This document shows positions 38,375-47,614 of a stretch of 64,000 nucleotides of DNA, piece after piece. The position numbers and the translations under genes were made by a program. The stretch covers positions 698,647-762,646 of the forward strand of contig NZ_JADNRN010000002.1 of NCBI RefSeq assembly GCF_015595035.1, read 5' to 3'. Each line of letters begins with the position of its first letter. The stretch's first letter is position 1. This DNA is from Marinibium conchae. GTDB lineage: Bacteria > Pseudomonadota > Gammaproteobacteria > Enterobacterales > Alteromonadaceae. A model generated the notes under the pieces. It did not search any database. It saw only the letters and a program-made list of their open reading frames with translations, and had not been told where the DNA came from.

Positions 38375-39529
38375 TTAGGGTTTTCTGCCCAAGCGAAGTA
38401 CTAAAGTCTCAGATATTTTGTCTTGGATCGCTTGACGATTCGGGTCCCAATAGATCTGCAAAAAGCCGAGCAATCCGGTCGCAAAACCGGCGCCATAACC
38501 ACCATAGCGACCAAAACTTTCCCAAAGGCTAGGGTAGTTACCGTCGAGCTTGACCACCTCAATCCCAAGCACTTTTTTACCAATAGTTTGGCCGCGCCAC
38601 CAGGCGGTGAATACGGTAAAGTAAAGTGCGGCCCATCCTAGACCGAGGCCTAAGTCTGACATCACACCTTTTACCCAATTTATGACGCTGTAGCTCGTTG
38701 ATGATGTTTCTTCTGATTTCTTTTCGGCTTGCGTGATGGCGAGTACATCTTCAGTGTAGGCGTTCTTTTCCTCTTCCAGCGTTGTATTAAATTGAGTGAG
38801 AAAAAGAAGCTTGTTTTGTTCCTGCCAAGACTGCTGCGCAACTAAATCTGCTGCCGACGCTTTTACGTCTTCAATTGGGGTAGGCATTGCTGCTGCAGCA
38901 ATAGCTAAGCCCTCAGCCGATTCAACAATGCAGCTTGTATGTGCTTGGGTATCTTGAGGTGTTGCTGATTGCTTATTTGGTTCATTTTCAGCACAGGCCA
39001 AAGCGAAAATAGCAGAGGCGAGGTCCATTAAACTCTCCATGTCTTCTTTGTCTTTGTTTTCGAATGAGAGTTCAGGTGCCGTTGGGGGGCCATCTTCGCC
39101 GTTAATTGCGTTAACAAGGCTAAACGCAATAATAAATATCAATATCGCTGCACTGCCTCGCAGACCACGCCGGGTGGTATTGAAACGTCTTTGTTGTTTT
39201 AAATGGCCGCCAGCTTTGAAGAAGGTTAAGGCAACAAAGCCCGCAAAAAAAAGAGCACTCAGAGTGCTTAGTACCGACACACAAAAAAGGTCGATGAGTA
39301 TTGCTGCGGCCCGTCTCCTCGGGCTAGCTAAAGCTTGGCCTAGTAAGTCTGGCGAGACCGTAAATGCATAGGGCGTTACGATTTCGCGGGTTTCTTTACT
39401 CGATAATTTACTGTTTTCCGCAGGCTCAGTTGTTGGAGCTTCAGGCGCATCGCTTAAAGCGTCGTCGATATCGAATGACTGTTGTTGTGGGTTTTCTTCG
39501 TTTTTAATTTTGTTTTTTGAAGAAGGCAT
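38375..39529 (-). CDS. RDD family membrane protein with large central insertion
   Basis: A 384-residue protein. After a disordered acidic N-terminus (1-65), the R-D of the RDD first helix appears (RRRAAAILIDLFCVSVLSTLSA, about 72-105). A second helix (about 126-142) is followed by some 130 polar residues with Cys pairs and acidic stretches, then a last pair of helices and the conserved RDD tail GQTIGKKVLGIEVVKLDG with WDPNRQAIQDKISETLVL. RDD proteins are usually 150-200 residues; here the loop is greatly enlarged. Transport of ions or ectoine-like solutes is known only for some RDD members. The longer frame from 39583 overlaps rlmF; the ATG at 39529 has AAGGA five bases upstream and is preferred. 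Confidence 0.75.
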   Translation of the reverse strand: MPSSKNKIKNEENPQQQSFDIDDALSDAPEAPTTEPAENSKLSSKETREIVTPYAFTVSPDLLGQALASPRRRAAAILIDLFCVSVLSTLSALFFAGFVALTFFKAGGHLKQQRRFNTTRRGLRGSAAILIFIIAFSLVNAINGEDGPPTAPELSFENKDKEDMESLMDLASAIFALACAENEPNKQSATPQDTQAHTSCIVESAEGLAIAAAAMPTPIEDVKASAADLVAQQSWQEQNKLLFLTQFNTTLEEEKNAYTEDVLAITQAEKKSEETSSTSYSVINWVKGVMSDLGLGLGWAALYFTVFTAWWRGQTIGKKVLGIEVVKLDGNYPSLWESFGRYGGYGAGFATGLLGFLQIYWDPNRQAIQDKISETLVLRLGRKP

Positions 39530-39567
39530 AGCGTTCCTTAGGTTCTCGCCATTAAGCTTAAAAGGTT

Positions 39568-40488
39568 TTAGCTGAATCGCCAAGCTATAAATCGGCTAGC
39601 TTTTGCGCCCTGTGCCATCTGTATAGCAAGCTGCTCTGTTGCACCTGCGTGTTTGGCGATTTCCAATAAGGCTTGTGCGTTTTCCTTTTTTGATAACAAA
39701 GAGGTAAACCAACCTACTTGCTGCGAAAACCGAACGCTTTCTTCTATCATCTGTTTAACGAAGCGAAACTCACCGCCATCACACCAAAGTTCACTTTGTT
39801 GGCCGCCAAAATTCAGTTTGTCTTTATCAATTGCGCTACTATTTTTTTCAGTGCCTTGTTGACGCTTGTGCTTGTGCCGAGCTAGGTTTTTATTTTTCTT
39901 CCTACTGCCCGACATAGCCGCCGCTGCAGACTCATGAAAAGGCGGATTACACATCGTAAATGAAAAGTACTCACCATCATTGATAATGCCTTTAAAAATA
40001 CTCTTTTCATTTTGAAAGCGTAGGTTAATTTTTTTTGACAGGTTTTTATTGCTCTTTGCAATAGCTTTAGCGCTAGCAAATGATATTGGGTTAATGTCGC
40101 TTCCTATCATCTGCCAACCGTAGCTTTGTGAAGCAATTATCGGATAAATGAGATTGGCACCGGTGCCGATGTCTAAGCCAATAACGCTTTCCGATTGACT
40201 TGATGACTGTTTTAGTAAATCGGCAATGTAGTGAATGTAGTCAGCTCGACCGGGCACAGCAGGGCACAAAAAGCCGCTTGGAATATCCCAAAAATGCACC
40301 TTGTAATAATGGCTCAGCAGTGCTGCATTTAATGCTTTTACCGCTTCAGGTTGAGCGAAGTCTATCGAGTGCTTACCGTCGGCTTTAGGCACTAAAAATG
40401 CTTTTAGCGGCGAATAGCTAGTAGCCAGCTCATCAAAGTTGTAGCCCTTATTATGTGGGTTACGTGGGTGCATCTCAGTTTTATTCAT
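39568..40488 (-). CDS. rlmF: 23S rRNA (adenine1618-N6)-methyltransferase
   Basis: A 306-residue Class I SAM methyltransferase of the RlmF (YbiN) family, methylating A1618 of 23S rRNA. The N-terminal HPRNPHNKGYNFDEL, SAM loop VIGLDIGTGANLIYP, and catalytic motif CNPPFHES (NPPF) are diagnostic. A basic Lys/Arg-rich insertion (about 190-215) fits RNA binding. Same strand as the RDD gene 38 bp downstream, so co-transcription is possible. Confidence 0.95.
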   Translation of the reverse strand: MNKTEMHPRNPHNKGYNFDELATSYSPLKAFLVPKADGKHSIDFAQPEAVKALNAALLSHYYKVHFWDIPSGFLCPAVPGRADYIHYIADLLKQSSSQSESVIGLDIGTGANLIYPIIASQSYGWQMIGSDINPISFASAKAIAKSNKNLSKKINLRFQNEKSIFKGIINDGEYFSFTMCNPPFHESAAAAMSGSRKKNKNLARHKHKRQQGTEKNSSAIDKDKLNFGGQQSELWCDGGEFRFVKQMIEESVRFSQQVGWFTSLLSKKENAQALLEIAKHAGATEQLAIQMAQGAKASRFIAWRFS

Positions 40489-40626
40489 GGGCTCAAGAGT
40501 CAGTTTTGGTCGGAATGCAAAGGCATTCGTCGCGCTAAGCGATTGTTTCTAATGTTAGCACTTGCCTTTACTGTTCCAAATGATTGTTTATACTAATTTT
40601 ATAAAAAACCATCAAAGTCGACGAAC

Positions 40627-41229
40627 GTGACCCAGCATGCTTGCTTAGAATGCGATTTACTTTTGACGATGCCCGATAAAATCGAGCATCGGTCTAACGT
40701 AGTGTGTCCTCGCTGTAAGCATGTGATAGCAGTTGGACATAATAATGCCAAGCATTATGTGTTGGCCCTTTGTGTTACCGCCTTGATATTGCTTGCTGTG
40801 GCCTGTTCTTTCTCATTTATTTCATTTGCATCTAACGGGCAAGCCCGCACAATAAATTTGCTGCAAACCTTCACTGAACTCTATGCCCAAGGCTATATTT
40901 TTGTATCCCTTTTAGTATTTCTTTTTATTTTACTTTTGCCACTACTGTATTTGTTGTCACTGAGTTATATTATTTTATCAACCCGCTATAGGCTTGGGTT
41001 CCTTCCGGTAATCGGCTTAGGGAAGGTCATTTCACACATTTTGCCGTGGTCGATGGCAGAGGTTTTTCTCATTGGCGTGTTGGTCGCGCTGATTAAGATT
41101 ATATCGATGGCCGATATATTCTTACAGGCCTCATTCTGGGCCTATGTGTTGTTTGCTCCGCTATTTACTCATATTGTGTTTATCGTTGACAACCACAGAC
41201 TTTGGCGCTGGGTCGACGATGCAAAATAA
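40627..41229 (+). CDS. pqiA: PqiA-type membrane protein, first half
   Basis: A 200-residue protein starting at GTG. An N-terminal zinc-ribbon-like Cys set (ACLECD and VVCPRCKH) precedes four membrane helices (about 48-70, 90-120, 130-165, 172-190), the PqiA module. E. coli PqiA is one chain with two such modules; here they are separate adjacent genes overlapping by 11 bp. PqiA works with the MCE protein PqiB and lipoprotein PqiC in moving lipids across the periplasm. First gene of a four-gene operon. Confidence 0.87.
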   Translation: MTQHACLECDLLLTMPDKIEHRSNVVCPRCKHVIAVGHNNAKHYVLALCVTALILLAVACSFSFISFASNGQARTINLLQTFTELYAQGYIFVSLLVFLFILLLPLLYLLSLSYIILSTRYRLGFLPVIGLGKVISHILPWSMAEVFLIGVLVALIKIISMADIFLQASFWAYVLFAPLFTHIVFIVDNHRLWRWVDDAK

Positions 41230-41866
41230 GCGGATGCCACAGGGCGGTAAAGCCTGTTTTCACCCAGATTCTGCTGCTGCCCAAGGCTTGCTAAACTGTT
41301 TGGTGTGTCATGAATTGGTGGGTGACCATGAAAAGCGTTGTCCTCGCTGTTCAACAAAGCTTCGTGCTAGAGTTAACAATAGTACTCAGATATCCTTTTC
41401 TCTGTTACTAACGGCTTTATTCTTATATATTCCCGCAAATGTGTATCCCATCATGATCACGGATATGCTCGGTGACAGAACGCAAAGTACGATCATTGGT
41501 GGTGTGATACTCTTCCTTGAAAGCGAATCGTATTTCATCGCGGCTGTTATTTTTATCGCTAGCATTATTGTGCCAGTTGGCAAGATGGCGGCAATTGCGT
41601 GGCTTTGTTATAGCGTGAACCGTAAAAAGCCAATACGGAAAGCGGAACTCACTCAAGTATACCGAATAACCGAATTTATTGGGAAGTGGTCGATGGTTGA
41701 TGTATTCGTTGTGGCTATTTTAGTGGCCCTGATACAACTCGGCGGACTTATGTCGATTCAAGTTGGTATAGCAGCATCAGCATTCGCTGGTGTGGTTATT
41801 TTAACGATGGTAAGTGCTCACCAATTCGATACCCGTATTTTATGGGATAAAATGGAAGATGAATGA
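41219..41866 (+). CDS. pqiA: PqiA-type membrane protein, second half
   Basis: A 215-residue second PqiA module. Zinc-ribbon cysteines are NCLVCHE and KRCPRCSTKL, then four membrane helices; YIPANVYPIMITDMLGDR and EFIGKWSMVDVFVVAILVALIQL are PqiA signatures. An open frame continues upstream to 41144 inside the previous gene, but the ATG at 41219 gives the module a normal N-terminus and an 11-bp coupling overlap. The next gene starts within its stop (ATGA). Confidence 0.87.
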   Translation: MQNKRMPQGGKACFHPDSAAAQGLLNCLVCHELVGDHEKRCPRCSTKLRARVNNSTQISFSLLLTALFLYIPANVYPIMITDMLGDRTQSTIIGGVILFLESESYFIAAVIFIASIIVPVGKMAAIAWLCYSVNRKKPIRKAELTQVYRITEFIGKWSMVDVFVVAILVALIQLGGLMSIQVGIAASAFAGVVILTMVSAHQFDTRILWDKMEDE

Positions 41867-43533
41867 CTAGCAGCAATAATCAGGAAAGCAACACTGCGAA
41901 GCCAAGTACAACGCTACGATCACGCAGCCCCTTAATTGAGAAGAAGCCTCGCATCTCGCGTATTTGGATACTGCCAATAATTGCCTTGCTTATTGGCTTG
42001 GGCATGGTTTACAACGACTGGCGCAATCGCGGTATTCTCGTTCAGGTCGAGTTTGATACAGCGGAGGGCTTAGAGGCTAAGAAAACAGTTCTCAAAAACC
42101 GTAATGTCGACATTGGATTAGTTAAGAAAGTCAGCTTTAGCGAAGATAAACTTAAAATACTGGTTGATATTGAAGTGCAGCAAAGCATGGCTTCCTTCCT
42201 TGTTGAAGACAGTGAGTTTTGGGTGGTTAAACCGCGTATTGGTGCAACGGGTATCACGGGTATTGGCACTTTGTTGTCGGGGGCTTATATTGAAGTTTCG
42301 CCGGGCAATTCCAACATTGAACAATTCGAATTTGTGGGCTTAGAGCGCCCACCGGTAACCTCTTTAAGTGCTGATGGCATCCATGTAAAGCTGATTTCAA
42401 AGGGGAGTAAAACTCTCAATGTTGGAAACCCAGTGATGCATAGAGGCTTTGAAGTAGGGGCAGTAGAGTCGAGAGTGTATGACGACCTAGAGCAAGAAGC
42501 CCACTACGATATTTTTATTCAAGCGCCATTTCATAATTTGGTTACCCAGAATTCTTCATTTTGGAATGTCAGTGGTTTATCCATATCTACATCTACCGAG
42601 GGGATTAAAGTCAACATGTCGTCACTCGACACTTTAGTATCGGGTGGCGTTGAATTTGATCTGCTTGATGGTGCAGCGCCAGGGCCAGGTGTACCACAAA
42701 ATCATGAGTTTATTCTTTATGATTCACAAGACAGTATTGATGAGCAACGTGAATACAAATACATTCAGTACGTAGTGTTAGTAGAGGACAGCGTTGGTGG
42801 CTTGCATAAAGGTGCGCCGGTGGAGTATCGCGGCATACGTTTAGGCACGGTGGCTGAACCTTATATGGAGTTTTGGGAAATTATCGATATTGCAGGGGTA
42901 GGGCGAGAGGAGCGTATTCCTGTAGTAATTAATTTAGAGCCCGAAAGGCTGATGAAAAATGGCTATATATCAATTGATATTTTTCGTGGCATGGTGGATG
43001 AATGGATACGCGAGGGGCTTACGGCAACTATTGATAATGCCAATCTACTCACTGGTAGCTTGAAGGTGAGTTTGCAGCCAGGTGGCGAGCGCGTAGATGA
43101 AATTGCCCAGTTCGGGAACTACCCAGTTATTCCAGCTTCATCTGGCGGTTTCGCGAGTCTTACCGACAAGCTCGAGAATATTTTAGCGAAACTCGAAAAG
43201 CTGCCGCTGGATGCTACTTTGAAAAATATCAATGAGCTTATTGATAGCACCGATAGCACTATGCAAGTAACTGCTGAATCGCTACAACGCGCGACACAAA
43301 CATTGGATACTCTTGAGCAAACCATGGACGAACTACAAACAACCTTAAGTGGGCTGCAACCAGATTCTAAAGTTTATCGTTCGGTGCAGCAGGTGATGAG
43401 CAAGGTCGAGTCTACCCTTGATGAATTAGAGCCTTTGGTAAAAGAAGTCACCAATCAACCCAATGCACTCGTATTTGGTGAGCCAGCAAAAGAAGATAAA
43501 CAGCCGAAATCAAAACCGCTAAAGGATGATTAA
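41863..43533 (+). CDS. pqiB: MCE-domain lipid transport protein PqiB
   Basis: A 556-residue protein with one N-terminal membrane helix (about 30-47) and three MCE domains (about 52-145, 166-260, 288-400), each with the pattern of a hydrophobic core and G-V/L-V. A long helical C-terminus (about 430-530, QRATQTLDTLEQTMDELQTTL) would form the periplasm-spanning needle. In E. coli PqiB forms a hexameric channel for lipids between inner and outer membranes. Overlaps pqiA by 4 bp and pqiC by 1 bp. Confidence 0.94.
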   Translation: MTSSNNQESNTAKPSTTLRSRSPLIEKKPRISRIWILPIIALLIGLGMVYNDWRNRGILVQVEFDTAEGLEAKKTVLKNRNVDIGLVKKVSFSEDKLKILVDIEVQQSMASFLVEDSEFWVVKPRIGATGITGIGTLLSGAYIEVSPGNSNIEQFEFVGLERPPVTSLSADGIHVKLISKGSKTLNVGNPVMHRGFEVGAVESRVYDDLEQEAHYDIFIQAPFHNLVTQNSSFWNVSGLSISTSTEGIKVNMSSLDTLVSGGVEFDLLDGAAPGPGVPQNHEFILYDSQDSIDEQREYKYIQYVVLVEDSVGGLHKGAPVEYRGIRLGTVAEPYMEFWEIIDIAGVGREERIPVVINLEPERLMKNGYISIDIFRGMVDEWIREGLTATIDNANLLTGSLKVSLQPGGERVDEIAQFGNYPVIPASSGGFASLTDKLENILAKLEKLPLDATLKNINELIDSTDSTMQVTAESLQRATQTLDTLEQTMDELQTTLSGLQPDSKVYRSVQQVMSKVESTLDELEPLVKEVTNQPNALVFGEPAKEDKQPKSKPLKDD

Positions 43534-44168
43534 TGCGTAAGCCCACTTTAGAAGCGAAAACATATCAACACTGCGCCCTTAATGGCACTGCTTGGTTTAC
43601 AGGTTTGTTCCTAAAAACATCAGTGTGTGCAGTTGTTCTTATGCTGTCAGCATGCACCACGTCGGTACAAGCCCCAGACACAACATACTACTTGTTTGAT
43701 AGTAATCCAGTATCTTACCCGCAGAAAGTTAACACTAGCAATGGCTTGTTAATGATAGATGTGGTGGCTTTACCCGATTATTTGAAAACTAACCAATTAG
43801 TGATGAAAGAAGGTGAAAATCGCATTGTTAAGGCCAACTATCATAGCTGGGCCGATGATTTAGATGAGTCGATTCAGCGTGCAATCATTAACGACCTCAA
43901 CGTGGCACTATCGGAAACAAGCGTTGTTGATTTTTGCAATAGTTGCCAAAAAGTGCGCATTACCGTTGAACATTTTTATCCGACTCAAGCAGGGGATGTT
44001 CTGCTATCGGGCTACTATCAAATTGATCATGCGCAAAACGAGGGGCAGGTTCGCTATTTTCATTTTACGAGCGAGTTGAAAGGTGATGGTTATGCCAGCG
44101 CAGTAACACAAATGAGAAGCTTGGTTGCGGATTTCTCAGCATCATTAGTCGCGTATTTAAATAGATAG
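43533..44168 (+). CDS. pqiC: PqiC-type outer-membrane lipoprotein
   Basis: A 211-residue lipoprotein of the ABC-type transport auxiliary (PqiC/YmbA) family. After an unusually long N-terminal stretch (about 25 residues) comes the signal helix and lipobox MLSAC (Cys at about 42). TTYYLFD and YLKTNQLV followed by NRIVKANYHSWADDLDESIQRAI match the family. It completes the PqiABC system; its ATG uses the last base of the pqiB stop. A later start (Met at 37 or nearby) is unlikely since it would cut into the signal helix. Confidence 0.87.
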   Translation: MRKPTLEAKTYQHCALNGTAWFTGLFLKTSVCAVVLMLSACTTSVQAPDTTYYLFDSNPVSYPQKVNTSNGLLMIDVVALPDYLKTNQLVMKEGENRIVKANYHSWADDLDESIQRAIINDLNVALSETSVVDFCNSCQKVRITVEHFYPTQAGDVLLSGYYQIDHAQNEGQVRYFHFTSELKGDGYASAVTQMRSLVADFSASLVAYLNR

Positions 44169-44271
44169 GCTTAAAAATCCCTTTACATCGGTTTCCCCTG
44201 ATGAAATTTGAGAATAAAACGAATTATCTTATTTTCAAATTGCACTAGTCTATAGGCTGTTTACCAAATGA

Positions 44272-44294
44272 TTAACCAAAATTTGATTTTTGGT
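44272..44294. promoter_or_regulatory. Candidate operator before the TRAP operon
   Basis: TTAACCAAAA (44272-44281) begins an inverted repeat ACCAAAA-TTTGAT-TTTTGGT (44275-44294). It lies about 80-100 bp before the dctP ATG. The same 10-mer occurs at 47615-47624 and 50643-50652 in two other promoter regions of this cluster. Confidence 0.5.
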
Positions 44295-44370
44295 CTATAC
44301 TCGAATGGTTTTATTGAGTGGTGGCACTTTTGTCACTCTTCACTTTTGGCTGCATTAGGAAGGAAATCCA

Positions 44371-45366
44371 ATGGCGACCCATTACAAAATATTTATCGCA
44401 CTCTTGCTCGCTGGCACCTTGGTGTCAGGCGGCTTTTTGTTTGCGCCTAAATCACAGAACAATACACTGACGCTCAGGCTTGGTCATGCTGTTGATCTTG
44501 AACATGCTGTTCACAAGTCATTGGTGTATTTTAAGCAAGAATTAAACAACATTTCTGATGGCAGCCTCGACCTAGAGATTTACGCAAGCGGTCAGCTGGG
44601 CAGCGAGCGAGATCTCATTGAGTTATTGCAAATTGGTAGCTTAGCAATGGCCAAAGTATCGGCAGGCCCTTTGGAGGCGTTCGTACCTAAAATGCAAATA
44701 TTTAGTTTGCCTTATGTATTTAACGATGCAGAGCACTTTTGGCGAGTAATAGAAAGTGACTTAGGTAAAGAGCTGTTGTTATCCCCATTGGCGGTTGATT
44801 TGAGAGGAATGGCCTTTTTTGATGGCGGTAGTCGGAGTTTCTACACTTGTCCAAAAGCGGTAAGTAATCCAGATGATTTAGCGGGTATGAAAATACGCGT
44901 GATGAAAAGTAAATCGGCGGTTGAGCTAATGGGGGAGTTGGGCGCTTCAGCTACACCTATTTCCTTTGGTGAGTTGTATACGGCATTGCAACAAGGCGTT
45001 GTTGATGGCGCGGAAAACAGTCCAATAACGTATTACAAAGCCAGACACTACGAGATTTGTAAGAACTTCACCTTGGACGAACACAATACTATTCCGGGCA
45101 TTGTTATGTTTAGCGAAAAAATTTGGCGTCAGCTCAACGACCAACAAAAAGGCTGGATACAAAGCGCGATGGATAAAACAGTTATGTTCCAGCGTGACTT
45201 ATGGGCGTCTGACACACAAGTGGCACTAGACGCGTTAGAAGCTGCCGGTATTAATATTATTTATCCCGATAAAACGCCTTTTCAAGATCGTGTGAAGAAT
45301 TATAAAAGTAGTTTTCAAGGGACAGATGTCGGCGATATTCTCAATCGTATCGACCAGCAGAGGTAA
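44371..45366 (+). CDS. dctP: TRAP transporter substrate-binding protein
   Basis: A 331-residue periplasmic binding protein of the DctP family. A signal peptide (about 1-27) precedes LRLGHAVDLEHAVHKSLVYFKQEL, the domain-linking PKAVSNPDDLAGMKIRVMKS (Arg that clamps a carboxylate) and SFGELYTALQQGVVDGAENSPITYY. It captures an organic acid and delivers it to the DctQM permease. Family members bind C4-dicarboxylates, sialic acid, uronates and others; nearness to a PL7 lyase suggests a uronate or alginate-derived acid, as inference. AAGGAA before the ATG. Confidence 0.93.
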   Translation: MATHYKIFIALLLAGTLVSGGFLFAPKSQNNTLTLRLGHAVDLEHAVHKSLVYFKQELNNISDGSLDLEIYASGQLGSERDLIELLQIGSLAMAKVSAGPLEAFVPKMQIFSLPYVFNDAEHFWRVIESDLGKELLLSPLAVDLRGMAFFDGGSRSFYTCPKAVSNPDDLAGMKIRVMKSKSAVELMGELGASATPISFGELYTALQQGVVDGAENSPITYYKARHYEICKNFTLDEHNTIPGIVMFSEKIWRQLNDQQKGWIQSAMDKTVMFQRDLWASDTQVALDALEAAGINIIYPDKTPFQDRVKNYKSSFQGTDVGDILNRIDQQR

Positions 45367-45371
45367 TTAGG

Positions 45372-45857
45372 ATGAATCAGTTATTCTCACTATTAGACAG
45401 TTTTCTAAACCGCTTTTTGCAATCACTACTTATTTTGATAACCGTAGTGGTTTCTTGGCAGGTATTTTCACGCTACGTGCTTGGTGCTCCTAGCTCCTTT
45501 ACTGAAGAGCTCGCGCGCTTTTGCCTAATATGGCTTACCTTATTAGGATGCGTTTTTGCCTATCGTAAAAACAGTCATTTAGGTCTGGACATGATTTATA
45601 CCCAGGCGACCGCAACACAACGCAAAGTTATGTATTACTTTATTCATCTTTGTGTGGCGACTTTTGCACTTTGTGTAATGGTAATCGGCGGTTATCTATT
45701 AATGGATATGACCGACCAACTCGGGCAATCCTCTGCTGTAATGGGCATTGGCATTAGCTACGTTTATATGGTGGTGCCAATAAGTGGCATTCTTATTGTG
45801 CTTTATGCGATTAAGGCAATGTTAACGCCCGACTTCAGCGTGGAGGAGTCACTATGA
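45372..45857 (+). CDS. dctQ: TRAP transporter small permease
   Basis: A 161-residue four-helix inner-membrane protein, DctQ family. Marks are QVFSRYVLGAPSSFTEELARFCLIWLTLLGCVFAYRK in the first half and a helix with VMGIGISYVYMVVPISG in the second. It stabilises and orients DctM. Starts five bases after dctP and overlaps dctM by 4 bp. Confidence 0.94.
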   Translation: MNQLFSLLDSFLNRFLQSLLILITVVVSWQVFSRYVLGAPSSFTEELARFCLIWLTLLGCVFAYRKNSHLGLDMIYTQATATQRKVMYYFIHLCVATFALCVMVIGGYLLMDMTDQLGQSSAVMGIGISYVYMVVPISGILIVLYAIKAMLTPDFSVEESL

Positions 45858-47143
45858 CAATTATCTTTCTATTGTGTTTGTTTTTCTTACTACTGTTTCT
45901 AAACGTACCAATTTCTTTCGCGATTGGACTAGCTACCTTTGTGTATATGTTCACTGCTATCGACTTTTTGCCTGCAGCAACTACGGTAGCTCAGCGTATG
46001 ACAAATGGCGTAAATAGTTTTGCTTTAATGGCCATTCCCTTCTTTATATTATCAGGGCAGATAATGGCACAGGGCGGTATAGCTAAACGTTTAATAAACT
46101 GCGCGATGGCCTTGCTTGGGGCGCTACCGGGTGGCTTAGCATTAGTAAATGTTCTGTCATGTACCTTCTTTGGTGCTATTTCTGGTTCCGCGGTTGCAGC
46201 TACCTCTGCTATTGGTAGCTTTATGGTGCCGCAAATGAAAAAGGCGGGTTATAGCCCGGAGTTTTCAGCGGCTGTGACGGCAACTGCATCAACTACAGGA
46301 TTGTTAATTCCGCCGAGTAATATTCTTATCATTTACGCGATAGCTAGCGGTGGTGTATCTATATCGGCTCTGTTTCTTGCAGGCTACATTCCAGGCTTAT
46401 TGGTGGCACTAGCACTAATGATTTTCTGCGTCATTTATGCAAAAAGAAAGGGTTTTAAAGGTAGCGAACGTTTGCCTTTAGGTATTGTGCTTAAACAGGT
46501 ATGGCAAGCTGTACCGAGCCTTGCTCTGATTTTTATCGTAATGGGCGGTATTATTAGCGGTATCTTTACCCCTACTGAAGCTGGCGCGATTGCGGTTATT
46601 TATGCGCTTATTCTCGCTGCTGGTGTTTATCGTGAAGTCGATATGGAGAAGTTCGGTTCGATTTTAACTAAAACTGTTGAAACCACCGCCATTGTACTTT
46701 TCTTGATTGCGACCTCTTCAGCTTTATCGTGGATGCTTTCTTACGAGAATATTCCGCAAGAGCTTACCGATACCTTGCTAACTATTAGCGAAAACCCTTT
46801 AATGATATTGCTCATCATTAACCTTATACTGCTGTTGATTGGCGCCTTTATGGACATGACGCCAGCTGTTCTGATCTTCACTCCCATCTTCCTACCTATT
46901 GCCGCGACCTTAGGTATCGATCCACTTCAGTTTGGTATTATGATGATATTGAACTTATGTATTGGGCTGTGTACGCCACCGGTAGGAGCGATATTATTTG
47001 TAAGTTGTGCAGTGTCGAAAACCAAAATAGAAAAAATGGTGAAACCGATGTTACCTCTTTACGTGGGAATGATAGCGGTGTTGGTTATGGTAACAATGTT
47101 CCCATCTATCAGTACCTTCTTACCCTCGCTCTTGGCGCCATAG
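45854..47143 (+). CDS. dctM: TRAP transporter large permease
   Basis: A 429-residue membrane protein with some 12 helices, the ion-coupled channel of the TRAP system. DctM marks are MAIPFFILSGQIMAQGGIAKRL, FGAISGSAVAATSAIGSFMVPQM, TASTTGLLIPPSNILIIYA and TPTEAGAIAVIYALI. It drives uptake with the sodium gradient in characterised members. Last gene of dctPQM; the terminator at 47191-47231 follows. Confidence 0.95.
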   Translation: MTIIFLLCLFFLLLFLNVPISFAIGLATFVYMFTAIDFLPAATTVAQRMTNGVNSFALMAIPFFILSGQIMAQGGIAKRLINCAMALLGALPGGLALVNVLSCTFFGAISGSAVAATSAIGSFMVPQMKKAGYSPEFSAAVTATASTTGLLIPPSNILIIYAIASGGVSISALFLAGYIPGLLVALALMIFCVIYAKRKGFKGSERLPLGIVLKQVWQAVPSLALIFIVMGGIISGIFTPTEAGAIAVIYALILAAGVYREVDMEKFGSILTKTVETTAIVLFLIATSSALSWMLSYENIPQELTDTLLTISENPLMILLIINLILLLIGAFMDMTPAVLIFTPIFLPIAATLGIDPLQFGIMMILNLCIGLCTPPVGAILFVSCAVSKTKIEKMVKPMLPLYVGMIAVLVMVTMFPSISTFLPSLLAP

Positions 47144-47190
47144 TCAGAGCGAATGCTCTTCAGGCCTAACTGAGGAGTATAGCAGAGCAT

Positions 47191-47231
47191 AAAAAGCCGA
47201 TGTGTCAGAACTTGACTGCATCGGCTTTTTT
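47191..47231. terminator. Bidirectional terminator after dctM
   Basis: AAAAAGCCGATG (47191-47202) pairs with CATCGGCTTTTT (47219-47230) across a 16-nt loop. T-runs exist on both strands, so it can end dctPQM and the convergent isomerase gene. Confidence 0.9.
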
Positions 47232-47255
47232 GTTTCTTTACACGAGCTTTGCGGC

Positions 47256-47600
47256 TTATGAGTAGCTAAAGTCTACAAAACTCTCTCGGTGAATATCAAT
47301 AATCTCGACCGATACAAACACACTGTTTAACTTAAGTTGTGTTAAAGGCAGCATGACTGCCTGAGATATCTCCTTTTTCTGCGCATCAGTGCGACCGCTC
47401 AGAATGTGGCCTTTGATATGTAGAAAGTCTTTTTGTTGTCCATGTAAACGAAAGTGCTTGCGCCCCTCTGTTCTGATTTTGATAGCTTCAGGTGGGAAGT
47501 GGCCACTGTTTTTTGCTCCTTCAAAAACGGCATCTTGAAGTATTTCTAATGAAACTTGCTCTAAAAGTGACTCACTATGCTCAATGATAAAATTTGGCAT
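47256..47600 (-). CDS. CHMI-type tautomerase/isomerase
   Basis: A 114-residue protein of the 5-carboxymethyl-2-hydroxymuconate isomerase family (tautomerase superfamily). It begins MPN, so Pro becomes N-terminal after Met removal and can act as the catalytic base; EHSESL near the start, HFRLHGQQKDFLHIKGHILSG and the C-terminal VSVEIIDIHRESFVDFSYS match CHMI. The classical role is homoprotocatechuate degradation, but no other genes of that pathway are here. It is divergent from an FAD oxidoreductase and borders a TRAP system and an alginate lyase, so a role on a different keto-acid is possible. Confidence 0.85.
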   Translation of the reverse strand: MPNFIIEHSESLLEQVSLEILQDAVFEGAKNSGHFPPEAIKIRTEGRKHFRLHGQQKDFLHIKGHILSGRTDAQKKEISQAVMLPLTQLKLNSVFVSVEIIDIHRESFVDFSYS

Positions 47601-47614
47601 TCAATTTCCTTGGG

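Noticed and set aside
44322-44337. Sigma-54-like promoter TGGCAC-N5-TCACT before dctP
   Set aside because: The -24 half is perfect, but the essential -12 GC is AC, so it does not qualify as a promoter without experimental support.
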